Translations under genes and position numbers: made by a program
In this document: positions 7,492 to 13,973 of the stretch, piece after piece
Numbering within the stretch: position 1 is the stretch's first letter
Layout: the number at the start of each line of letters is the position of its first letter
The notes under the pieces: generated by a model
What the model saw: only the letters and a program-made list of their open reading frames with translations
Told to the model about the DNA's origin: nothing
Databases searched by the model: none
Source of the DNA: CAZPWQ01 sp964590495
Lineage (GTDB): Bacteria > Bacteroidota > Rhodothermia > Balneolales > Balneolaceae
Direction of reading: 5' to 3'
DNA length: 16,250 bases
NCBI GenBank assembly: GCA_964590495.1
Contig: CAZPWQ010000080.1
Location: 1 to 16,250 of the forward strand

Positions 7492-9735
7492 ATGGCTGAT
7501 TTTGACGAATTAGATATGCAAACTGAAAATAGCAAAATGGAATTAAGTACAACGGAAAAATATTTCCGGCAGGTTGAAAGTCGATGGGACGAGCAGGAGG
7601 TTAAGGGCATGGACCCGCTGGCCCGGCTTGTTTACCGGTCTAACCTGTTGGGAAGCGACGCCTACATAAACAATACCGGTGGCGGAAATACTTCCAGTAA
7701 AGTAATGGAAGAAGATCCTATTACCGGTGATGAGGCGGAAGTGCTCTGGGTTAAAGGATCGGGCGGTGACCTGCGAACGGCGACAAAACCTAATTTTGCC
7801 TCTCTATATCAGCAGAAACTGTTGAAACTGCAGGATATTTACCACAACCTGGAAAATACCGGTCTTAAAACTCCCGCGGAAGATTCCATGACAGAAATGT
7901 ATCCGCATTGTACGTTTAACCTGAACCCGCGTGCTCCTTCTATCGATACCCCCCTGCACAGCTTTATTCCGTATAAGTTTGTTGATCACACCCATCCGGT
8001 ACCGGTGATTTCCATCGCTACTGCAGACAACGGACCGGAATTAATGCGCGATATTTATGGCGATGAAGTTGAATGGGTGGAATGGATGCGCCCAGGGTTT
8101 GAACTGGGACTGAAGCTGCAGGAAGTGATAGAAAAGAATCCCGGTATTAAGGGCATCATTCTCGGAGGTCACGGTCTCATTAACTGGGCGAATGATGACA
8201 GGGAGTGCTATGAAATAAGCATAGAACTGATAAACAAGGCTGCGGAATATCTCAATAACCACGAACTGGGGAGTGAATCATTTGGTGGTCCAAAGTTCGA
8301 ATCGGTGGAAAAGGAAAAACGCAGAGAGATTTTAACAGAGGTTCTGCCCTATTTGAGGGGACAGGTTAGCCAGGAAAACCAATTTATCGGAACCGTACAG
8401 GATGATGATGTTACCCTGCAATTCATTAATGCCAAAGACGCTCCGCGACTGGCCGAACTGGGAACTTCCTGCCCGGATCACTTCCTGAGAACCAAAATTA
8501 AACCACTTTATGTAGACTGGAATCCTCAGAAAGAATCTGTTGGAGATCTCAAATCTGAAATCGCATCAGGGCTTAAACAGTACCGGGAAGATTATGCCGA
8601 TTATTATAACAGTCACCGCGACGAAGATTCTCCGGATATGCGGGATCCTAATCCGACCGTTATTCTTATACCTGGACTCGGAATGATCGCCTGGGGAAAG
8701 AACAAAAGCGAATCGCGGGTTACAGCCGAGTTTTATACGGCGGCCATCGGGGTGATGCGCGGAGCAGAATCCGTTGCCGATTACACGGCTCTTCCCAAGC
8801 AGGAAGCCTACGACATTGAATATTGGGCTCTGGAAGAAGCCAAATTGCAGCGTATGCCTCCGGAAAGTGAATTGTCGCGCCAGGTTATTACCGTGATCGG
8901 CGCCGGTAGTGGTATCGGCAAGGACTTGGTTTCCCGCCTGATCAAAGAAGGTGGTACCGTTGCGGCTCTTGACCTGAATGAAGATACGGCACAGGCTACA
9001 GCCGATGAGATCCTGGATGATATCGGAATGGGAATCGGAGTAGCCGGCTCCGACATCAGCGGATCAGGCGATATCATCGGGCTGGGATGTGATATCACCG
9101 ATCGCAGCTCGGTCCAGAAAGCCTTGCAAAAAATTGTCATTGCTTACGGTGGGTTGGACAACGTGGCCGTAACAGCCGGTTTGTATCCGACACCGGATAA
9201 GAACGGTGATATAGCAGACGGAGCATGGGATAAGAGCTTTGCGGTAAACGTAAAGGGGAATTATATCGTAGCTGACGAAGTATCCCGGATATGGGAAGCA
9301 CAGGGCCTCAAAGGCAGCATGGTGATTACTACCAGTGCCAATGCTGTTGTTCCTAAAAACGGAAGTATGGCATACGATACCAGCAAAGCAGCCGCAAATC
9401 ACCTGATTCGCGAACTGGCAATAGATTTGGCTCCAAAGGTGCGGGTAAATGGCGTTGCTCCGGCAACCGTTGTGGAAGGAAGCAGCATGTTTCCCCGCGA
9501 TCGTGTCATCGCTTCGCTGACCAAATATAATCTTGATTTTGATCAGGATGAAAGTACGGAGTCGCTTCGGGAAACACTGGCTGATTTCTATGCAAGCCGG
9601 ACATTGACCAAACGGCCTATTTCTCTCGAACAGCAAAGTCAGGCGATTTATTCATTGATCAGCTCTGAATTCGAAAATACTACCGGACATATAATCCCGG
9701 TTGATGGTGGACTCAAAGAAGCATTTTTACGTTAA
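7492..9735 (+). CDS. rhaEW: Bifunctional rhamnulose-1-P aldolase / lactaldehyde dehydrogenase (RhaEW)
   Basis: 747-residue cytoplasmic fusion. Residues about 40-435 are a class II (zinc) aldolase domain: GGGNTSSK at 63-70, KGSGGDLRT at 88-96, and the metal-binding His166-x-His168 in VDHTHPVPV with His227 in LGGHGLINW. This cleaves L-rhamnulose-1-phosphate to DHAP and L-lactaldehyde. Residues about 463-747 are a short-chain dehydrogenase: GAGSGIG at 470-476 for nucleotide binding, TAGLYPTP, Asn586, and the Ser615, Tyr628, Lys632 catalytic set in YDTSK. The C-terminal GHIIPVDGG motif is typical. This half oxidises L-lactaldehyde to L-lactate. The same fusion is known from rhamnose operons of other bacteria, including RhaEW of Bacillus subtilis. 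The linker and both active sites look intact. A glycine-rich stretch at 511-531 lies between the Rossmann half-motifs. There is no strong Shine-Dalgarno. Downstream lutABC would consume the lactate. Confidence 0.95.
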   Translation: MADFDELDMQTENSKMELSTTEKYFRQVESRWDEQEVKGMDPLARLVYRSNLLGSDAYINNTGGGNTSSKVMEEDPITGDEAEVLWVKGSGGDLRTATKPNFASLYQQKLLKLQDIYHNLENTGLKTPAEDSMTEMYPHCTFNLNPRAPSIDTPLHSFIPYKFVDHTHPVPVISIATADNGPELMRDIYGDEVEWVEWMRPGFELGLKLQEVIEKNPGIKGIILGGHGLINWANDDRECYEISIELINKAAEYLNNHELGSESFGGPKFESVEKEKRREILTEVLPYLRGQVSQENQFIGTVQDDDVTLQFINAKDAPRLAELGTSCPDHFLRTKIKPLYVDWNPQKESVGDLKSEIASGLKQYREDYADYYNSHRDEDSPDMRDPNPTVILIPGLGMIAWGKNKSESRVTAEFYTAAIGVMRGAESVADYTALPKQEAYDIEYWALEEAKLQRMPPESELSRQVITVIGAGSGIGKDLVSRLIKEGGTVAALDLNEDTAQATADEILDDIGMGIGVAGSDISGSGDIIGLGCDITDRSSVQKALQKIVIAYGGLDNVAVTAGLYPTPDKNGDIADGAWDKSFAVNVKGNYIVADEVSRIWEAQGLKGSMVITTSANAVVPKNGSMAYDTSKAAANHLIRELAIDLAPKVRVNGVAPATVVEGSSMFPRDRVIASLTKYNLDFDQDESTESLRETLADFYASRTLTKRPISLEQQSQAIYSLISSEFENTTGHIIPVDGGLKEAFLR

Positions 9736-9745
9736 CGGGGAGCAA

Positions 9746-9934
9746 ATGAAAAACTCAATACTGAAAATAATACTCATCGTTATCTCATTCACCGGATTGG
9801 TACTCACGATCGTACCGTCGGTACTGGTATTTGTTCAGGAGATATCAATGGAAACACATAAACAGCTAATGTTGCCGGGTATGATATTATGGTTTTTTTC
9901 TGCACCCTTTTGGATGAAGGAACAGGAACTCTGA
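9746..9934 (+). CDS. Small two-helix membrane protein, function unknown
   Basis: A 62-residue protein starting at an ATG preceded by GGGGAG (9737-9742), a good Shine-Dalgarno, only 10 bases after the rhaEW stop. Earlier in-frame starts fall inside rhaEW and are less likely. It has two hydrophobic segments (about 5-30 and 41-57) joined by a short polar loop QEISMETHKQ, a PGMILWFFSAPFWM motif and a charged KEQEL tail. I do not recognise a characterised family. Tight coupling to rhaEW and a well-formed ribosome-binding site argue that it is translated. It may be a small membrane partner of the transporter or of the lactate-oxidising complex; both are guesses from position. Confidence 0.68.
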   Translation: MKNSILKIILIVISFTGLVLTIVPSVLVFVQEISMETHKQLMLPGMILWFFSAPFWMKEQEL

Positions 9935-9944
9935 ATTATTAAAC

Positions 9945-9982
9945 ACCACTAAGGCATTCAGTGCACTAAGTGTCTTAGTGGT
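9945..9982. repeat. 38-base near-perfect inverted repeat before rhaI
   Basis: Two 19-base arms meet at a GTGCAC centre. They form 16 Watson-Crick pairs, two G-T pairs and one mismatch, including an unbroken ACCACTAAG/CTTAGTGGT outer stem. It sits between the small membrane protein and rhaI and is followed on the + strand by an A-rich run, not T, so it is not a standard terminator in the direction of the genes. On the opposite strand the T-run would precede the stem. An interspersed repeat unit or an mRNA processing/stability hairpin between cistrons is more likely. Confidence 0.7.
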
Positions 9983-9996
9983 AAGAAAAAAAAGAC

Positions 9997-11277
9997 ATGA
10001 GAATCAAAAAAGAAAGCATCCGGGAGCATAACAGAAATGCGGTGGAGCATGAGGCTACATATACACTATTGGCCGACCATCTGGAAAAAAAGGGAGTTAA
10101 AATAGATGATTTAGTAGATCAAATTGCTGCTTTCCAGGTGGCTATTCCCAGTTGGGCGCTGGGGGCGGGCGGAACCAGATTTGGGAGGTTCCCTGTTGGC
10201 GGTGAGCCCGGAAGTCTGGAGGAAAAAATAGCGGATGTTGGAATACTCCATTCTTTAAACCGGTCGAGCGGAGCCATATCATTGCATATCCCGTGGGATA
10301 TTCCTGAAGACACAGCAGCGATTAAGGGATTGGCGGAAGAACATGACCTGGTTTTCGATGCGGTAAATTCCAATACATTTCAGGACCAGGAAGACCAGGA
10401 ACATTCCTACAAATTCGGATCGTTGTCTCATACCGATCATGAAGTACGTAAACAGGCTGTCGATCATAATATTGAGGTAATCCGGTACGGTGACGACCTG
10501 GGGTCGAAAGCACTGACGGTTTGGCTGGCTGACGGATCCAGTTTTCCCGGTCAACAGAATTTCAGTAAAGCTCTGAAACGAACGCTTGCATCTCTTGAAG
10601 AAATTTATGCTGAACTTCCCGCCGATTGGGAGATTCTGATCGAATACAAGCCTTTCGAGCCTAATTTTTATTCCATGGTGATTCCAGACTGGGGCACGTC
10701 TTTTTTGCTGGCAAACAAGCTCGGAGATAAGGCGCAAACACTTGTTGATCTCGGTCATCATCTGCCCAATACGAATATCGAGCAAATCGTTGCCACGCTG
10801 TTAATGGAAAATAAACTGGGTGGTTTTCACTTCAACGATTCAAAGTACGGGGATGATGACCTGACGACAGGTTCGATCAAACCATACCAGCTGTTTTTGA
10901 TATTTAATGAACTGATCGAAGGGACAGATAATAGTCATGATCTTGAACAGAATATAGCCTGGATGATTGATGCGAGTCATAATGTCAAGGATCCGCTCGA
11001 AGATCTGCTGCAATCTGTTGAAGCAATCAAGAAATCGTATGCCAAGGCATTGCTGGTAGATCATGATGCGTTGAATGAAGCAAGGCAATCCAATGACCCG
11101 GTTGCAGCACAGGAAATACTGCAGGACGCCTTTCAAACGGATGTTCGCCCGCTCCTCCGTGAAGCAAGAATACAAAATAACGCAGCAGCTGATCCGGTTG
11201 GGCTTTTTAGGGAATTAGAAGTTAGAAATCAATTGATCAAAGAACGCGGCACCAACACAATTGCCACAGGACTCTGA
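9997..11277 (+). CDS. rhaI: L-rhamnose isomerase, P. stutzeri (RhaI) type
   Basis: 426-residue cytoplasmic metal-dependent isomerase with a TIM barrel, converting L-rhamnose to L-rhamnulose. It belongs to the RhaI branch (as in Pseudomonas stutzeri), not the E. coli RhaA branch. The N-terminus contains QVAIPSWALGAGGTRFGRF, typical of this branch. Probable metal and substrate ligands by analogy with the P. stutzeri enzyme are Glu216 and Lys218 in IEYKPFEP, Asp251 in DLGHH, His278 in GFHFNDSKYGDDDL with Asp286 and Asp288, and Asp325 in WMIDASHNVKDP. Length and motif order are normal and no key residue is missing. A 62-base spacer with an inverted repeat precedes it, and the start has no clear Shine-Dalgarno. 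Members can be promiscuous (e.g. toward other aldoses), but the flanking rhaEW and kinase genes make rhamnose the natural substrate. Confidence 0.94.
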   Translation: MRIKKESIREHNRNAVEHEATYTLLADHLEKKGVKIDDLVDQIAAFQVAIPSWALGAGGTRFGRFPVGGEPGSLEEKIADVGILHSLNRSSGAISLHIPWDIPEDTAAIKGLAEEHDLVFDAVNSNTFQDQEDQEHSYKFGSLSHTDHEVRKQAVDHNIEVIRYGDDLGSKALTVWLADGSSFPGQQNFSKALKRTLASLEEIYAELPADWEILIEYKPFEPNFYSMVIPDWGTSFLLANKLGDKAQTLVDLGHHLPNTNIEQIVATLLMENKLGGFHFNDSKYGDDDLTTGSIKPYQLFLIFNELIEGTDNSHDLEQNIAWMIDASHNVKDPLEDLLQSVEAIKKSYAKALLVDHDALNEARQSNDPVAAQEILQDAFQTDVRPLLREARIQNNAAADPVGLFRELEVRNQLIKERGTNTIATGL

Positions 11278-11291
11278 TAAATTATAAATTA

Positions 11292-11342
11292 TAAATGTTG
11301 AATTTTGAATTTTTAATTATCCGATTTTCAATTCAACATTTA
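11292..11342. repeat. AT-rich inverted repeat between rhaI and the kinase
   Basis: Perfect 13-base arms TAAATGTTGAATT (11292-11304) and AATTCAACATTTA (11330-11342) enclose a 25-base AT-rich loop. Short direct repeats of TTAACATTT follow. The 132-base spacer is otherwise featureless. The arms are almost all A/T and no T-run follows, so efficient termination is doubtful. It may be a remnant of an interspersed element or a weak attenuating structure between rhaI and the kinase. Confidence 0.55.
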
Positions 11343-11409
11343 AAATTTAACATTTAACATTTGACGCGGTGAATGTTTAAAACTTAAAATTAAAGCAGGA
11401 AGATTGAAG

Positions 11410-12858
11410 GTGAAGAAACCCACACCGGTAACAGCAGTTTTTGATATTGGGAAGACGAATAAAAAGTTTTTCCTTTTTGATGGGAATTACTCCATTGTTC
11501 AAAAACAGCAGACAACTTTTGACCAGACGGAAGATGATGACGGGGATTCCTGTGAAGATTTGAGGTTGCTTGAGTATTGGGTTGAGAATAAGATACAGGA
11601 TGCATTGGAGGACAAGAAGGTGCAGATTGAGGCGCTGAATTTTTCTACGCACGGAGCCAGTTTTGTACACCTGAGTAATAAAGGTAATGTTGTTACTCCG
11701 CTCTACGATTACCTGAAACCACATCCGGAAGACCTTTTCGAGGAATTTTATCGAAGTTACGGCGGCAAAAAAGAACTCTCTCTGCAGACAGCATCGCCGC
11801 CGATGGGGATGCTGAACTCGGGTTTCCAGTTGTATTGGCTTAAGCACGAGAAGCCTTTACAATTTAAAGAGATCGCATGCTCGATGCATTTCCCCCAGTA
11901 TTTAAGCTATCTGATCACCGGCAAAAAGACGGCTGAACTAACCAGCATCGGCTGCCATACATCGTTATGGGATTATGAACAGGAAAAGTATCATGAATGG
12001 CTCAAAAAAGAAGATCTGGATAAATTGCTACCCAATGTCCGGCCAGTATCCACCACGTTTGAGACAAATTACCACGGATCGCAATTTAAGACCGGCATCG
12101 GTATTCATGACAGCTCTGCCGCTTTAGCTCCCTATATACTTGCATTGGATGAACCTTTTATGCTTATTTCAACTGGTACATGGAGCATCACCTTTAATCC
12201 GTTCAACAAAGCCCCGTTGACTTTCCAGGAGCTGCAAAAAGATTGTCTCTGCTATCTCGATATTCATGGCAACCAGGTAAAAGCATCGCGGTTTTTCCTT
12301 GGAAATGAGTATATGCATCAGAAGAAAAAGCTGAACCGGCATTTTCACGGCGAAGGTTGGCAGAATACTGTTGAACTGGATGCTGACTTGCTTTCAAAAC
12401 TTATTCAGAAAAATAAACCGGCTCAAAAACTTAAGCTCGAGCAGGCCTACAACTCCGGTCCGTTTCCTGCCGGCAAACACGGTGAGTGGCGGATTGACCG
12501 TTTTTCCTCCTATAAAGAGGCATATCATCAGCTTATGCTGGATCTTGTTTCTATCCAGACAGAATCGATAAAACTGACCGAAGGTACAGAAAAGGTTGAT
12601 AAGCTGATAATCACCGGTGGTTTCAGTCAAAATGATTTCTTTGTAACATTGTTGGCCTCATTTTTCCCTGAAAAGAAAATTTTTACTTCCTCCTTGCCCA
12701 ATGCATCGGCTTTGGGTGCGGCAATGGTAGTTAATAACGGCATTGAACAGCAGGAAGACAAAAATGCACTAAAACAACTTTTAAGCCTGAAACAGCATTA
12801 TCCTGAAAAAGGGTTGGATGTTGAACAGTATTCCTGGAAGAATTCGGTTGCGAGCTAG
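11410..12858 (+). CDS. rhaB: FGGY-family carbohydrate kinase, probable rhamnulokinase
   Basis: 482-residue cytoplasmic sugar kinase of the FGGY/ASKHA fold, proposed to phosphorylate L-rhamnulose to L-rhamnulose-1-phosphate with ATP. Seen motifs are the phosphate-1 loop DIGKTNKK (12-19), THGASFVHL, HDSSAA with the likely catalytic base Asp234, LISTGTWSI, and the adenosine-binding GGFSQN (403-408) followed by NASALGAAM. GTG at 11410 is chosen because the AGGAAG at 11397-11402 lies seven bases before it; an in-frame TTG at 11404 sits too close to that site. Sequence is divergent from E. coli RhaB, so sugar assignment depends on context: it directly follows rhaI and precedes lutABC. L-fuculokinase or L-xylulokinase activity cannot be excluded from motifs alone. 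Confidence 0.88.
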   Translation: MKKPTPVTAVFDIGKTNKKFFLFDGNYSIVQKQQTTFDQTEDDDGDSCEDLRLLEYWVENKIQDALEDKKVQIEALNFSTHGASFVHLSNKGNVVTPLYDYLKPHPEDLFEEFYRSYGGKKELSLQTASPPMGMLNSGFQLYWLKHEKPLQFKEIACSMHFPQYLSYLITGKKTAELTSIGCHTSLWDYEQEKYHEWLKKEDLDKLLPNVRPVSTTFETNYHGSQFKTGIGIHDSSAALAPYILALDEPFMLISTGTWSITFNPFNKAPLTFQELQKDCLCYLDIHGNQVKASRFFLGNEYMHQKKKLNRHFHGEGWQNTVELDADLLSKLIQKNKPAQKLKLEQAYNSGPFPAGKHGEWRIDRFSSYKEAYHQLMLDLVSIQTESIKLTEGTEKVDKLIITGGFSQNDFFVTLLASFFPEKKIFTSSLPNASALGAAMVVNNGIEQQEDKNALKQLLSLKQHYPEKGLDVEQYSWKNSVAS

Positions 12859-13166
12859 TTTTTTACTGTAGGAAAACTCGAGATATCTACAAATAGGCAG
12901 CTATTTTTAAAATAGTAGGCCTTCGTTAATTAAGGCCAAAAAAATCCCCCTTAACAAAGGGGGTGCGGCTTTAGCCGCGGGGGTTGTTTCCAGGAAAATG
13001 GCTTAATCGTCAGCATTAAAAAATTTTGTAATGAAGGTATTAGTTGAACTAAAGGTTTATTTCTTTGACAAAGATGGTCCAACAACCTCCTTTAATTCCC
13101 CCTTTGTTAAGGGGGAATTTTTGAACAGTTTTTTAAAAAAGGCAGTTTAAAAGTCAACATCAAACA
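12859..13166 (+). other. Kinase-lutA intergenic region, rich in hairpins
   Basis: 308 bases with no plausible gene. In order it holds CTATTTT/AAAATAG at 12901-12915, GGCCTT/AAGGCC around an eight-base loop at 12918-12937 followed by A-tracts, and the paired inverted-repeat element at about 12938-13122. A short AT-rich leader then runs to the lutA ATG at 13167, with no clear Shine-Dalgarno. The lutABC promoter is expected here but I could not pick a convincing TTTG/TAnnTTTG pair. The spacer is long relative to the others, which fits insertion of a non-coding element. Confidence 0.6.
12938..13122. repeat. MITE-like element with inverted G/C-tract hairpin ends
   Basis: The 18-base unit at 12946-12963 (CCCCCTTAACAAAGGGGG) recurs as its exact reverse complement at 13098-13115. 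Both are flanked outside by A/T tracts (A-run then T on the left, AATTTTT on the right), so the ends mirror each other. Each unit also folds on itself as a seven-base stem (CCCCCTT/AAGGGGG). Inside the left end is a second hairpin, GCGGC-TTTA-GCCGC (12966-12979), then GGGGGTTGTT; the right end has the mirrored AACAACCTCC at 13081-13090. About 185 bases long and non-coding, it looks like a miniature inverted-repeat element. The right hairpin followed by T's could also act as a terminator on the + strand. No target-site duplication was identified. Confidence 0.6.
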
Positions 13167-13895
13167 ATGCAGATTTCTCTATTCATAACATGTTTTAATG
13201 ATACGCTCTTCCCCGAGACGGGAAAAGCCATGGTAAAGCTTTTTGAACGGTTGGGGCACACCGTTGATTTTCCGCTCGAACAGACATGCTGTGGGCAAAT
13301 GCACTATAACAGCGGATACCAGGAGGAAACTATACCGCTGGTAAAGCATTTTGTGGATGTTTTCAGAGAAGCGGAAGTGATCGTGGCACCGTCGGCATCA
13401 TGTGTCGGTATGGTCAAAGAATATTATGCAAAAGTGGCCGCATTGACCGATGATCGTGAATTAAAAGACCGGGTGGATCAGGTTATCCCCCGCGTATTTG
13501 AGCTTTCACAATTCCTGGTTGATGAGCTCGGAATTGAGGATGTGGGAGCTTACTACCCGCATCGGGTTACCTATCATCCGACTTGCCACTCACTGCGAAT
13601 GTTGCATGTTGGGGATGCCCCGTTACAGCTGTTACGAAATGTACGCGGCATCGATCTGGTTGAACTGCCCGCCGCCGAAGAGTGCTGCGGTTTTGGCGGC
13701 ACCTTTGCGGTAAAAAATGCCGATACTTCAATGGCGATGCTGGGAGATAAAATTCGTCACATTAAAGATACGGAAGCCGAAGTTTGTGCTGCTGCTGACA
13801 ACTCCTGCCTGATGCACATAGGCGGAGCTCTGCATCGCCAGCGAAGCGGAGTCGAACCGGTACATCTTGCCGAAATACTGGCATCCACAGAGTAA
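13167..13895 (+). CDS. lutA: L-lactate oxidation iron-sulfur protein LutA
   Basis: 242-residue cytoplasmic protein with two cysteine-rich CCG domains, as in LutA/YkgE and the heterodisulfide-reductase/GlcF family. The first domain shows Cys9, Cys41-Cys42-Gly and Cys79; the second Cys140 (PTCHS), Cys173-Cys174-Gly (EECCGFGGTF) and Cys214 (DNSCLMHIGG). These are the expected ligands for iron-sulfur centres. With LutB and LutC it forms the FMN-independent L-lactate oxidising system known from Bacillus subtilis and its relatives in Gram-negative bacteria, which turns L-lactate into pyruvate. It is the first gene of the lutABC set and lies after the rhamnose catabolic genes, whose end product is L-lactate. 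Full length, all key cysteines present. The ATG at 13167 has no evident Shine-Dalgarno. Confidence 0.95.
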   Translation: MQISLFITCFNDTLFPETGKAMVKLFERLGHTVDFPLEQTCCGQMHYNSGYQEETIPLVKHFVDVFREAEVIVAPSASCVGMVKEYYAKVAALTDDRELKDRVDQVIPRVFELSQFLVDELGIEDVGAYYPHRVTYHPTCHSLRMLHVGDAPLQLLRNVRGIDLVELPAAEECCGFGGTFAVKNADTSMAMLGDKIRHIKDTEAEVCAAADNSCLMHIGGALHRQRSGVEPVHLAEILASTE

Positions 13896-13914
13896 CGCGG
13901 ATTGGCAATCCGCG
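13896..13914. repeat. Hairpin between lutA and lutB
   Basis: CGCGGATT-GGC-AATCCGCG is a perfect eight-base stem with a three-base loop, beginning on the base after the lutA stop. No T-run follows. An in-frame TTG for lutB at 13902 lies within this stem, which is one reason to reject that start. It is probably an intercistronic mRNA structure or a short interspersed palindrome. Confidence 0.6.
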
Positions 13915-13973
13915 ATACAATAATTTCACAGCACGAAAACGGAATTAAAGGTAAAAATTCTAATTCACGCTTA

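Noticed and set aside
9064..9636. Minus-strand open frame of 190 codons opposite the SDR half of RhaEW
   Set aside because: Fully overlaps conserved SDR motifs on the other strand and resembles no protein family.
12938..13122. CRISPR-like array (spaced repeats) in the kinase-lutA spacer
   Set aside because: Only two copies, in inverted rather than direct orientation, and no cas genes; an inverted-repeat element explains it.
13902..13973. N-terminal extension of LutB from a TTG start
   Set aside because: The TTG is inside a perfect hairpin, there is no Shine-Dalgarno, and the extra 24 residues do not look like the family; the ATG at 13974 fits better.
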